From assembly GCF_024752305.1 (NCBI RefSeq), contig NZ_JANTHX010000004.1:434001-498000 (forward strand): a stretch of 64,000 bases of DNA, read 5' to 3'. The notes under the pieces were generated by a model. That model saw nothing but the letters and a program-made list of their open reading frames with translations. It searched no databases and had not been told where the DNA came from. The position numbers were made by a program, and so were the translations under genes. The stretch comes from Protaetiibacter mangrovi (lineage in GTDB: Bacteria > Actinomycetota > Actinomycetes > Actinomycetales > Microbacteriaceae). Each line of letters starts with the position of its first letter. The first letter of the stretch is position 1. Shown here piece after piece: positions 1 to 7,292 of this stretch.

Positions 1-20
1 GCTGCTGGCAGACTCGGAGG

Positions 21-575
21 GTGACCGCCTCCGACCGATACGTGCTCGCCACCGACGGTGCCTGCAAAGGCAACCCCGGCCCCGCCGGCTGGGCGTGGGT
101 GGGGGAGGACGGCGAGTGGGCCGCCGGTTCGCTGCCGTCGGGCACCAACAACATCGGCGAGCTGCTGGGGCTGCTGAACGCGATCCGCGACCACGCGCAG
201 GTGCGAGAGCTCGTCGTGCAGGCCGACTCGAAGTACGCGATCGACACCTACTCGTCGTGGATGGACGGCCACAAGCGCCGCGGTTGGCTCACCTCCGCCA
301 AGAAGCCGGTCGCCAACCGCGAGATCCTCGAGCAGCTGATCGCCGTGCGCGACGCCCGCCGCGCCGCGGGTCTGCCGGATGTCGTGCTCGAGCACGTGCG
401 CGGCCACGCCGGCCACCGCCTCAACAGCTGGGCCGACGAGCGCGCCGTGCGCGCCTCCCAGCACGCCGCGAAGGGCGAGGAGTCGCAGTGGTCGTCGCTC
501 GGCGGGGTGCAGCCGAAGCTCGACGTGTCCGTCGACCCGCCGCGCGGCGCCGCGGATCGCGTCGGGCGGCGGTAG
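21..575 (+). CDS. rnhA: Ribonuclease HI
   Basis: A 184-aa RNase H that cleaves the RNA strand of RNA:DNA hybrids in the cytoplasm during replication and repair. The N-terminus carries the hallmark TDGACKGNPGP with the first catalytic Asp. The second acidic residue lies in IGELLGLLNAI, the third in QADSKYAID, and the C-terminal motif HVRGHAGHRLNSWADE supplies the His and last Asp, so the active site looks complete. The GTG start directly follows GGAGG at positions 16-20. The core ends near residue 155 and is followed by about 30 polar residues that are not part of the fold. The following lipoprotein gene is convergent, with only a few bases between the stops. Confidence 0.95.
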   Translation: MTASDRYVLATDGACKGNPGPAGWAWVGEDGEWAAGSLPSGTNNIGELLGLLNAIRDHAQVRELVVQADSKYAIDTYSSWMDGHKRRGWLTSAKKPVANREILEQLIAVRDARRAAGLPDVVLEHVRGHAGHRLNSWADERAVRASQHAAKGEESQWSSLGGVQPKLDVSVDPPRGAADRVGRR

Positions 576-584
576 CGTCCCCGG

Positions 585-1100
585 CTAACGCTGCTCAGGC
601 ATGCCGGTGGGGGCCGGTTCGTGCAGCACCTCTCCGTTGATGGTGCCGACCGACGCGATCGTGTACGGATCGAGGTTGAGCACGTCGCCCTCCCAGAGCA
701 TCCCCGTCGCCCCCCGGCGGATCTGGTTGAGCGCGACGATGTAGGGCCCGGGGAGCCCGAATCGCTCGGCGACGAAGTCCAGGATGTCCCCGGAGCCGAC
801 CGTGTAGGCGACGGCGACGCCCCGGGCGTCGAGCGTGGCCGTTCCGATCGCGTACTCGCGGGGGCCGGCATCCACCGCATCCACGATCGGCCAACCACCG
901 ATCTTGGGGGTGGGCGTCGTCGTGCGCACGGGTGCGGGAGCTGCGGACGACGGCGAGGCGGACGGCGTGGGGGACGCCGTCGTCCGGCCCGGTGTCGGTG
1001 TCGGGCTCGGCGGGGATGGGGCGGGCGTGCACCCGCCGAGTGCGACAGCGCAGACGAGGCCGACGGCCGCCCCCGCGATGATCGCACGACTCCCGGACAT
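585..1100 (-). CDS. LysM-type secreted lipoprotein
   Basis: A 171-aa predicted lipoprotein. It opens with a short basic stretch and a hydrophobic segment ending in a lipobox (ALGGC), followed by about 45 residues rich in Pro, Thr and Ser that look like a wall-spanning linker. The C-terminal half contains a LysM-like segment (VAYTVGSGDILDFVAERFG, then a VALNQ element), so peptidoglycan or glycan binding at the cell surface is the likely role. The ATG at 1100 is chosen because the signal peptide begins there and AGGA precedes it. No enzyme domain is visible. The tRNA-Lys gene lies just upstream on the same strand. Confidence 0.75.
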   Translation of the reverse strand: MSGSRAIIAGAAVGLVCAVALGGCTPAPSPPSPTPTPGRTTASPTPSASPSSAAPAPVRTTTPTPKIGGWPIVDAVDAGPREYAIGTATLDARGVAVAYTVGSGDILDFVAERFGLPGPYIVALNQIRRGATGMLWEGDVLNLDPYTIASVGTINGEVLHEPAPTGMPEQR

Positions 1101-1141
1101 GACGACATCCTGAGGCACGCTCCGCGCGCTCTGCAATGGGG

Positions 1142-1214
1142 TGGGCCCGGTGGGGCTCGAACCCACGACCCGCGGATTAAAAGTCCGATGCTCTACCGAC
1201 TGAGCTACAGGCCC
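1142..1214 (-). tRNA. tRNA-Lys (anticodon TTT)
   Basis: Read on the minus strand the sequence folds into a full cloverleaf. The acceptor arms GGGCCTG and CGGGCCC pair, the D-arm starts GCTCAGTCGG, the anticodon loop is CTTTTAA with anticodon TTT, and the T-arm is GTGGG-TTCGAGC-CCCAC. The discriminator base is A. The genome continues CCCA, so a clean CCA end is not encoded. Confidence 0.96.
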
Positions 1215-1270
1215 GATGCCTCCAGGGTAGCCGTCAGCGGGGTGGCCGGTCGCCGGGGGAGAATGGGGCG

Positions 1271-1903
1271 ATGGCCGACGACTTCCACAAGCCCACGCTC
1301 TTCGGCGGGCGCGAGTTCGAGGCGTTCGAGAGCTCCTCGCCCGACCCCGCCGTCACCCGCCGCATCGCGCACGACACCGCGCGCAGCCTCGTCTCCCGGG
1401 TGCGCGACGCGGGGGATCCGAGCGTCGTCGACCGGGTCGTCGGATTCACCGACGAGCACGGCCTGGAGACGATCGCGGAACTCTGGGCGATGTCCGGCCC
1501 GCGCACCCTTCCGGGCGCCCTGTGGCGCATCTACCTGCTGCGGGTGATGATCCGCCAGGACCCGGACGGCGTCGCCCTGCTGTTCCAGCGGGGCACCGAG
1601 GTGCTCGCCACCATCGACCCGATCGTCGCGGGCGCGCCCACTCCCGCAGGGCCCCAGGAGGTGCTCGAGCTGTCCGACCGCATCCTGCGCGGCGTCTTCG
1701 AGGGCGACTTCGCGGATGCGCTGGAGCGCGCCGCGGCGTTCTGCCGTGTCGAGGCGGCGGGTGCCGCATCCGTGGCCGATGACCAGGACGCGGCGGCGCC
1801 CGAGCGCTCGACCGAGCTCACGACGCGGGCCGCCCGCCTCACGACGATCGCCGAGGACCTGGCATCCTGCGCCCGCCTCGCCCGCGACGACTCGCTCGAC
1901 TGA
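1271..1903 (+). CDS. Conserved actinobacterial protein, function unknown
   Basis: A 210-aa soluble, helical, acidic protein with no signal peptide, membrane segment or catalytic motif that I recognise. I recall relatives of this protein in Microbacteriaceae sometimes carrying the automatic label 'DNA-directed RNA polymerase subunit beta', but nothing here resembles an RNA polymerase beta subunit in length or motif. Features include a central stretch rich in Leu and Arg (PGALWRIYLLRVMIRQDP) and a Cys-containing helical C-terminal segment (ALERAAAFCRVEAAG) followed by SCARLARDDSLD. It stands alone: tRNA-Lys lies upstream on the other strand and a non-coding stretch follows. Confidence 0.7.
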   Translation: MADDFHKPTLFGGREFEAFESSSPDPAVTRRIAHDTARSLVSRVRDAGDPSVVDRVVGFTDEHGLETIAELWAMSGPRTLPGALWRIYLLRVMIRQDPDGVALLFQRGTEVLATIDPIVAGAPTPAGPQEVLELSDRILRGVFEGDFADALERAAAFCRVEAAGAASVADDQDAAAPERSTELTTRAARLTTIAEDLASCARLARDDSLD

Positions 1904-1934
1904 CCGCCGCCGCGGCATCCGCAGCACCCCACCC

Positions 1935-2015
1935 CAGAAATGCAGGAGATTCTGCGGATCGGGCCCGGAACACGGATGCGGCTCCCCGTTCGACCGAGGA
2001 TCTCCTGCATTTCTG
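1935..2015. repeat. Inverted-repeat element (15-bp perfect arms)
   Basis: CAGAAATGCAGGAGA at 1935-1949 is repeated as its exact reverse complement at 2001-2015, with 51 nt between. It lies downstream of the 1271-1903 gene. The layout, a short unit and its inverted copy around a spacer, matches two other intergenic elements here (14,668-14,723 and 47,642-47,691), though the units differ in sequence. It may be a REP-like element or a protein-binding site. Confidence 0.6.
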
Positions 2016-2077
2016 AGGACAGCCGTGCGGATGCGGCGGCCCCGGCACCCGGCGACGCCCTCGCGTAGACTGTCGGG

Positions 2078-2155
2078 GCCGGGCCGCAGTAACCCCGGGC
2101 TCCACTTTTAGCCGCTTCGAGCGGCCTTGCGCCGAGAGGCGTTCTGCGGCCCGGC
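2078..2155 (+). ncRNA. Candidate ~78-nt structured RNA
   Basis: The 328 bases between 1904 and 2231 contain no convincing gene. Within them, GCCGGGCCGCAG at 2078-2089 pairs perfectly with CTGCGGCCCGGC at 2144-2155. The 12-bp stem encloses two further hairpins, 2111-2116/2120-2125 (loop TCG) and 2130-2133/2138-2141 (loop GAGA). A TAGACT -10 box at 2066-2071 would start transcription about 7 nt later, at the first base of the outer stem, which is the arrangement expected of a free RNA whose ends pair. No known RNA family was recognised. The alternative is a bidirectional terminator or operator between the 1271-1903 gene and pstB, but there is no T-run. Confidence 0.4.
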
Positions 2156-2231
2156 ACTTTCACGCCCTGGCGTTGCTGCCGCGTCCGTCTGCAGCACGCC
2201 GACTCCGTGATTCGGGACGAGCCCGCGGGGG

Positions 2232-3011
2232 TCACCCGAACTTGCCGGAGACGTAGTCCTCGGTGGCCTTCACGGACGGGTTCGAGAAGATCGTCGTGGT
2301 GTCGTCGTACTCGATGAGCTTGCCGGGCTTGCCGGTGCCCTCGATGTTGAAGAACGCCGTCTTGTCGGAGACGCGCGACGCCTGCTGCATGTTGTGGGTC
2401 ACGATCACGATCGTGTACTCGGTCTTCAGCTCCTCGATGAGGTCCTCGATGGCGAGGGTCGAGATCGGGTCGAGGGCCGAGCAGGGCTCGTCCATCAGGA
2501 TGACCTCGGGCGACACCGCGATCGTGCGCGCGATGCAGAGACGCTGCTGCTGGCCGCCGGAGAGACCCGAGCCCGGCTTGTCGAGGCGGTCCTTCACCTC
2601 GTTCCACAGGTTCGCACCCATGAGCGACTTCTCGACGAGTTCGTCAGCCTCCTGCTTCGGCATGCGGGTGTTGTTGAGCCGCACGCCCGCGAGCACGTTC
2701 TCGCGGATCGACATCGTCGGGAACGGGTTCGGGCGCTGGAACACCATGCCCACCTGGCGCCGCACGAGCACCGGGTCGACGCCCGGGCCGTAGAGGTTGT
2801 TGCCGTCGATGAGCACCTCGCCGTCGACGCGCGCGCCCGGGATCACCTCGTGCATGCGGTTGAGCGTGCGGATGAAGGTCGACTTGCCGCATCCGGACGG
2901 GCCGATGAAGGCGGTCACCGTGCGCGGTTCGATCGTGAGGGTCACACCCTCGACGGCCCGGAACGTGCCGTAGTAGACGTCGAGGTCGCGGACTTCGATG
3001 CGCTTGGACAT
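2232..3011 (-). CDS. pstB: Phosphate ABC transporter, ATP-binding protein PstB
   Basis: A 259-aa ATPase of the high-affinity phosphate importer PstSCAB, on the cytoplasmic face of the membrane. It has Walker [10 protein letters not shown] near residue 38, a Q-loop in [13 protein letters not shown]-like context, the signature LSGGQQQR, Walker [14 protein letters not shown] and the switch His in VTHNMQQA, all typical of PstB. It is the last gene of the minus-strand operon pstS-pstC-pstA-pstB and starts 14 nt after the pstA stop. No paralogue is visible in the window. Confidence 0.97.
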   Translation of the reverse strand: MSKRIEVRDLDVYYGTFRAVEGVTLTIEPRTVTAFIGPSGCGKSTFIRTLNRMHEVIPGARVDGEVLIDGNNLYGPGVDPVLVRRQVGMVFQRPNPFPTMSIRENVLAGVRLNNTRMPKQEADELVEKSLMGANLWNEVKDRLDKPGSGLSGGQQQRLCIARTIAVSPEVILMDEPCSALDPISTLAIEDLIEELKTEYTIVIVTHNMQQASRVSDKTAFFNIEGTGKPGKLIEYDDTTTIFSNPSVKATEDYVSGKFG

Positions 3012-3025
3012 GGGTTCCTAACCGA

Positions 3026-4108
3026 TCAGCGCCCGGTCTTGGGCGAGAAGTAGTGGGACACGATTCGGGCGATCGCGTTGAGCAGCGCCACGATGAGGAT
3101 GAGGGTGAGCGCGCCGGCCCACGAGCGGTCGAAGTAGAACTGCGCGTCGGTGCCGGGGCTCACGTACTGCGTGTAGACGAACACCGGCAGCGACATCATG
3201 CGCTCCGAGAACGGGTTGTAGTTCATCGACGCGGTGAAGCCGGCCACGATGAGCAGGGGCGCCGTCTCGCCGATGACGCGCGAGATCGAGAGCATGATGC
3301 CCGTCGTGATGCCCGCGATCGAGGTCGGCAGCACGACCTTCGCGATGGTGCGCCACTTGGGCACCCCGAGCGCGTAGGAGGCCTCGCGCAGCTCGTTGGG
3401 CACGAGGCGGATGATCTCCTCGCTCGAGCGCACCACCACCGGGATCATGAGGATCGACAGGGCGACCGAGCCGGCGAAGCCCATCCGCACGCCCTCGCCG
3501 AAGATCAGGGCGAACACCGCGTAGGTCGCGAGGCCCGCGACGATCGAGGGGATGCCGGTCATCACGTCGACGAAGAAGGTGATGCCCTTGGCGAGGCGGC
3601 CGGTGCCGTACTCGACGAGGTAGATCGCCGTCATGAGCCCGACCGGGATCGAGATGACCGCGGCGAGACCCGTGATCAGCAGGGTTCCGACGATGGCGTG
3701 CAGCGCGCCGCCGCCCTCGCCGACGACGTTGCGCATCGACTGGCTGAGGAACGTGCCGTTGAGGAAGGTCGGCAGGCCGTTGACGACCACCGTCAGGGTC
3801 AGCCAGATCAGCGGGATGAGGGCGAGCACGAACGCGCCCGTCACGAGCGAGGTGATGAGGCGGTTGGTCGCCTGGCGCGCACCCTCGACGAGGCGCGACA
3901 GCAGCCAGTTGGCGAACACGAACAGCACCACGCCGCCGATGATCCCGAGGATCCAGTTGAACTCGCCCTCGGGGCTCCCCATGATCGCGGCCGCGCCGAG
4001 CGAGACCACCAGGGCGACGGCGAGCACGGCCCACGGCGTCCACCGGGGCAGCTTGCCCGCGGTGTAGGAGTTGGCGATCACGCGCGGTGCCTGGGTTCCG
4101 GTCGTCAT
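3026..4108 (-). CDS. pstA: Phosphate ABC transporter permease PstA
   Basis: A 360-aa inner-membrane permease, the partner of PstC. Two hydrophobic helices near the N-terminus are followed by a long extracytoplasmic part and the six-helix binding-protein-dependent transport domain. The cytoplasmic EAA loop reads ELREASYALGVPKWRTI, which docks on PstB. The protein is somewhat longer than the usual ~290 aa because of the extra N-terminal pair of helices. The ATG at 4106-4108 overlaps the TGA stop of pstC by one base, so translation is probably coupled. The open frame continues far upstream of this ATG only as the antisense shadow of pstC. Confidence 0.95.
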   Translation of the reverse strand: MTTGTQAPRVIANSYTAGKLPRWTPWAVLAVALVVSLGAAAIMGSPEGEFNWILGIIGGVVLFVFANWLLSRLVEGARQATNRLITSLVTGAFVLALIPLIWLTLTVVVNGLPTFLNGTFLSQSMRNVVGEGGGALHAIVGTLLITGLAAVISIPVGLMTAIYLVEYGTGRLAKGITFFVDVMTGIPSIVAGLATYAVFALIFGEGVRMGFAGSVALSILMIPVVVRSSEEIIRLVPNELREASYALGVPKWRTIAKVVLPTSIAGITTGIMLSISRVIGETAPLLIVAGFTASMNYNPFSERMMSLPVFVYTQYVSPGTDAQFYFDRSWAGALTLILIVALLNAIARIVSHYFSPKTGR

Positions 4109-5046
4109 CAGTTGGCTCCCGAGAATTCCTTGCGCAGCGAGACCGCCCACCGCGCGACCGAGTTCACCGCGAAGGTGATGACGAAGAGGATGAGGCCGGT
4201 CGCGATGAGCACGTTCACGCCGATGCCGTGGGCTTCGGGGTAGTTGAGCGCGATGTTCGCGGGGATGGTCGTCGGGTTCTGCGAGCTCGTCAGCACGAAG
4301 CTGATGATGACGGCGGGCGAGAGCACCATGGCCACGGCCATCGTCTCGCCGAGGGCGCGGCCGAGGCCGAGCATGACGGCCGAGATGATGCCGGGGCGAC
4401 CGAACGGCAGCACCGCCATCCGGATCATCTCCCAGCGGGTCGCGCCGAGCGCGAGCGCCGCCTCCTCGTGGAGCTTCGGCGTCTGCAGGAACACCTCGCG
4501 GCAGAGCGCGGTGATGATCGGCAGGATCATGACGGCGAGCACGATCGCCACCGTCAGGATGGTGCGCCCGGTGCCCGACACGGGCGGGGTGAACAGCGGG
4601 AACCATCCGGCGTTGTCGACCAGCCAGGCGTAGAAGGGCTGGATGGCGGGGGCGAGCACGCCGGCGCCCCAGAGGCCGTAGACGACCGACGGCACCGCGG
4701 CGAGCAGGTCGATCGTGTAGCCGAGGCCCTGGGCGAGGCGGCGCGGTGCGTAGTGCGAGATGAAGAGCGAGATGCCGAGGGCGATGGGCACCGCGATGAT
4801 GAGCGCGAGGGCCGCGGCCCACACGGTGCCGAAGACGAGGGGGCCGACGTAGCTCCAGAAGCTGTCGGGCGAGCCCTTGATCTCGGCCGGGTCGACCAGG
4901 AACGCGGGGATCGACTGGGCGACCAGGAAGATGGCCACCGCGGCGAGCACGACCAGGATGAGGGTTCCCGCGGCGAGCGCTGCGCCGGAGAACAGGGTGT
5001 CTCCGAGCCGCTTCTTCGCGGCGATCCGGGCCGGGGCGGCGGTCAT
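4108..5046 (-). CDS. pstC: Phosphate ABC transporter permease PstC
   Basis: A 312-aa six-helix permease of the phosphate importer. The N-terminal helix is at about residues 18-44. The EAA loop is KLHEEAALALGATRWEMI, and the family sequence GRALGETMAVAMVL follows. It is separated from pstS by 88 nt that contain a strong hairpin, and it overlaps pstA by one base. With pstA and pstB it forms the weaker-expressed distal part of the operon. Confidence 0.96.
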   Translation of the reverse strand: MTAAPARIAAKKRLGDTLFSGAALAAGTLILVVLAAVAIFLVAQSIPAFLVDPAEIKGSPDSFWSYVGPLVFGTVWAAALALIIAVPIALGISLFISHYAPRRLAQGLGYTIDLLAAVPSVVYGLWGAGVLAPAIQPFYAWLVDNAGWFPLFTPPVSGTGRTILTVAIVLAVMILPIITALCREVFLQTPKLHEEAALALGATRWEMIRMAVLPFGRPGIISAVMLGLGRALGETMAVAMVLSPAVIISFVLTSSQNPTTIPANIALNYPEAHGIGVNVLIATGLILFVITFAVNSVARWAVSLRKEFSGAN

Positions 5047-5077
5047 GGGTCCTCGTCTTGGTCGGTGTCGGGTTCAG

Positions 5078-5130
5078 TGTGTCGGGCTGCGGCCCCCGGT
5101 GCAAATGCCCGGGGACCGCAGCCCGACACA
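5078..5130 (-). terminator. Strong hairpin between pstS and pstC (attenuator)
   Basis: TGTGTCGGGCTGCGG at 5078-5092 pairs perfectly with 5116-5130. The stem extends through a GC-rich section with one bulge to an 8-nt loop (TGCAAATG, 5100-5107). It starts 4 nt after the pstS stop and has no T-run. The likely role is to protect the 3' end of pstS mRNA and reduce read-through, so the binding protein is made in excess over the permeases. Confidence 0.75.
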
Positions 5131-5134
5131 GGTG

Positions 5135-6223
5135 TTACTTGATCGACGCGATCGCGTCGGCGACCTTCGCCGACAGGTCGTCCGAGAGCGGGGCGGCGCC
5201 CGCCGACTCGGCGGCGACCGACTGGCCGTCGGCGCTCGTGATGTAGCCGATGTAGGCCTTCACGAACTCGGCCTTGGCCGGGTCGGCGTACTCCTGGCAG
5301 ACGATGCTGTACGAGACGAGCACGAGCGGGTAGTGGCTCGGGTCGGTCGTGGTGCGGTCGAGCTTGAACGCGAGGTCGTTCGCGTCGCGGCCGTCGGCGA
5401 GGGGCGAGTCGGCGACGACGGCGGCCGCGGCCTCCGGCGTGTACGACACGAACTCGTCGCCCACCTTGATCGCGGCGGTGCCGAGCGAGCCGGCCTTCGA
5501 CGCGTCGGCGTAGCCGATGGTGCCCGAGCCGTTGGTGACGGCGTCGACGACACCGGTCGTGCCCTGGGCGCCCTCACCGCTCTGGAACGGGAAGGTGTCG
5601 GCCGCCTTCTGGTCCCACACGGTGGGAGCCGTCTGGCCGAGGTAGTCGGTGAAGTTCTTGGTCGTACCCGAGTCGTCCGAGCGGTGCACCGCGGTGATCG
5701 CCAGGTCGGGGAAGGTCACGCCGTCGTTGAGGGCGGCGATCGCCGGGTCGTTCCAGTTGGTGATGTCGCCCTTGAAGATCTTGGCGAGGGTGTCGGAGTC
5801 GAGGTTCAGCTCGTCGACGCCGTCCACGTTGAAGATCACCGCGATGGGCGAGATGTAGGTCGGGATGTCGAGCGCCTTGGAGTCGGCGGCGCACGACTCG
5901 AAGGTGCCGGCGAGCTCGTCGTCCGAGAGGGCCGAGTCGGAGCCGGCCCAGTCGGAGCCGCCGGCGATGAAGGTCGCGCGGCCCGCGCCCGAACCGGTCG
6001 GGTCGTAGTTGATGGTCACATCCGGGTTGGCGGTCTGGAAGGCGGCGATCCAGGCCTCCTGGGCGGAGCCCTGGGCCGAGGAACCGGCGCCGTTGAACGT
6101 GCCGGAGAGGGTGCTCGCCGAGCTCTCGTCGCCGGACGGCGTCTCGTTCGAGGCGCACGAGGAGAGCGCGAGGGCGCCCACCATCGCGAGGGCGGCGATG
6201 CCACCGATACGCGTGATCTTCAC
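5135..6223 (-). CDS. pstS: Phosphate-binding lipoprotein PstS
   Basis: A 362-aa periplasmic-type phosphate-binding protein, lipid-anchored on the outer face of the membrane. The signal peptide ends in the lipobox LSSC near residue 23, followed by a Ser/Thr-rich tether. The PBP fold shows the phosphate-binding features GAGSSAQ near the N-terminus, DPTGSGAGR, SDSALSDDE and HRSDDSGTTKNF, the last being the typical PstS binding loop. It is the first gene of the pst operon, with a PHO-box promoter upstream and a hairpin immediately after its stop. Confidence 0.97.
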   Translation of the reverse strand: MKITRIGGIAALAMVGALALSSCASNETPSGDESSASTLSGTFNGAGSSAQGSAQEAWIAAFQTANPDVTINYDPTGSGAGRATFIAGGSDWAGSDSALSDDELAGTFESCAADSKALDIPTYISPIAVIFNVDGVDELNLDSDTLAKIFKGDITNWNDPAIAALNDGVTFPDLAITAVHRSDDSGTTKNFTDYLGQTAPTVWDQKAADTFPFQSGEGAQGTTGVVDAVTNGSGTIGYADASKAGSLGTAAIKVGDEFVSYTPEAAAAVVADSPLADGRDANDLAFKLDRTTTDPSHYPLVLVSYSIVCQEYADPAKAEFVKAYIGYITSADGQSVAAESAGAAPLSDDLSAKVADAIASIK

Positions 6224-6318
6224 TGTGTTCCCTTCGGGAATGTCGGTCAGGGGTGATTCGAGGCTCTTGGCGGCCTCGATCCCCGACGCTAGGAAGCGAC
6301 GGTGACCAGGTTCGGCGG

Positions 6319-6351
6319 GAACGGTGAACGGAAGGTGAACGGAACGGTAAC
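6319..6351 (-). promoter_or_regulatory. PHO box upstream of pstS (RegX3/PhoP site)
   Basis: On the minus strand this is three consecutive 11-nt units: GTTACCGTTCC, GTTCACCTTCC and GTTCACCGTTC. This matches the direct-repeat PHO box known from Streptomyces PhoP (GTTCACC-type units at 11-nt spacing). A TAGCGT element at 6286-6291 on the same strand is a candidate -10. The far end of the box touches the last base of the mutT1 stop codon. The RegX3 gene at 24.6 kb encodes the probable activator. Confidence 0.85.
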
Positions 6352-7292
6352 TACGTGGTCGGGCTGTGCACCTCGACGGCGACGATCCCGCTCTCGGGGT
6401 CGTCGACCGGCACGTGCAGCACGGCGTACTCGCCGGTCGAGAGCGCGGCCGCGCGCTGCAGCTTGCTGCTGCCGGAGGTCCGCGTCTGCTCGGCGACCGC
6501 GGCGATGATCTGCGGCAGCACCGGACCGTGACTGCACAGCACCACCGACTCGCGCATCCGGATGCGGTCCGCCACGAGCTCCGCCACCGGTTTGCCGCCC
6601 GAGCGGTAGGCGTCCTGCGCGATCACGTGCTCCTCGTCGACCGGGAGCCCCGTCACGCGGGCCGTGGGGGCGATGGTGCGCAGGCAGCGCTCGGCCGTCG
6701 AGCTGACGAGGGTGCGCGGCCGGAACGCGGCGATGCCGTGCGAGACGCTCATCGACTGGTCGATTCCCCGCTGCATGAGCGGGCGCGTCGAGTCGGGGCC
6801 GTCCCAGTCCTCGGCCGGCACGGCCTTGCCGTGCCGCAGCGCGACGATCGCGAACGTGCGCGCGCGCCCCTGGGCGTACAGCTCGGCGAAGCGGTCGACG
6901 ATGTCGAGGTCGTGCGGGTAGCTCAGCACCTTCGCGGCCTTCTTGAGCCCCACCCAGTGCAGCTCCTCGATCTCGTCGTTCGACACGAACGTCGAGTTCG
7001 CGATCGCCTCGCGGCTGACCTCCCCGGCCCAGTAGTAGACCTGCTTGTCGCGGCCTCCGGGGAGCTGGTATTCGACGACCCCGAGCGGGGCGCCCAGGCC
7101 GATGATGAGGCCCGTCTCCTCGGCGATCTCGCGCACGGCCGTCTCGGGCAGCGTCTCGCCCGGGTCGACCTTGCCCTTGGGAAGCGACACGTCCTTGTGC
7201 TGCGTGCGGTGCACGAGCAGCACCTTCGGCTTGCCCTTCTTGGAGACCTTCCAGCAGACGGCCCCGGCGGCCAGCACGGGGGCCTGGCTCAT
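6351..7292 (-). CDS. mutT1: NUDIX hydrolase with histidine phosphatase domain (MutT1-like)
   Basis: A 313-aa two-domain enzyme resembling mycobacterial MutT1. The N-terminal NUDIX domain has the Nudix box from [20 protein letters not shown] onward. The C-terminal half is a histidine phosphatase domain beginning VALRHGKA (the RHG catalytic motif) with a later SHGPVLPQ containing the second His. In mycobacteria such proteins hydrolyse 8-oxo-GTP/GDP and diadenosine polyphosphates. The ATG at 7292 overlaps the ppk stop as ATGA, so the two genes are translationally coupled. The stop codon abuts the pstS PHO box. Confidence 0.88.
   Translation of the reverse strand: MSQAPVLAAGAVCWKVSKKGKPKVLLVHRTQHKDVSLPKGKVDPGETLPETAVREIAEETGLIIGLGAPLGVVEYQLPGGRDKQVYYWAGEVSREAIANSTFVSNDEIEELHWVGLKKAAKVLSYPHDLDIVDRFAELYAQGRARTFAIVALRHGKAVPAEDWDGPDSTRPLMQRGIDQSMSVSHGIAAFRPRTLVSSTAERCLRTIAPTARVTGLPVDEEHVIAQDAYRSGGKPVAELVADRIRMRESVVLCSHGPVLPQIIAAVAEQTRTSGSSKLQRAAALSTGEYAVLHVPVDDPESGIVAVEVHSPTT

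Noticed and set aside
2078-2155. Identification of the structured RNA as SRP RNA, 6C RNA or a known riboswitch.
   Set aside because: The SRP GGAAG/AGCAG loop and the C-rich loops of 6C RNA are absent, and no downstream gene in the sense direction is positioned for riboswitch control.
3026-5104. A 692-codon open frame spanning pstA and most of the pstC region.
   Set aside because: Only the part from 4108 down encodes a real protein (PstA); the rest is the out-of-frame shadow of pstC, with Arg/His-rich composition.
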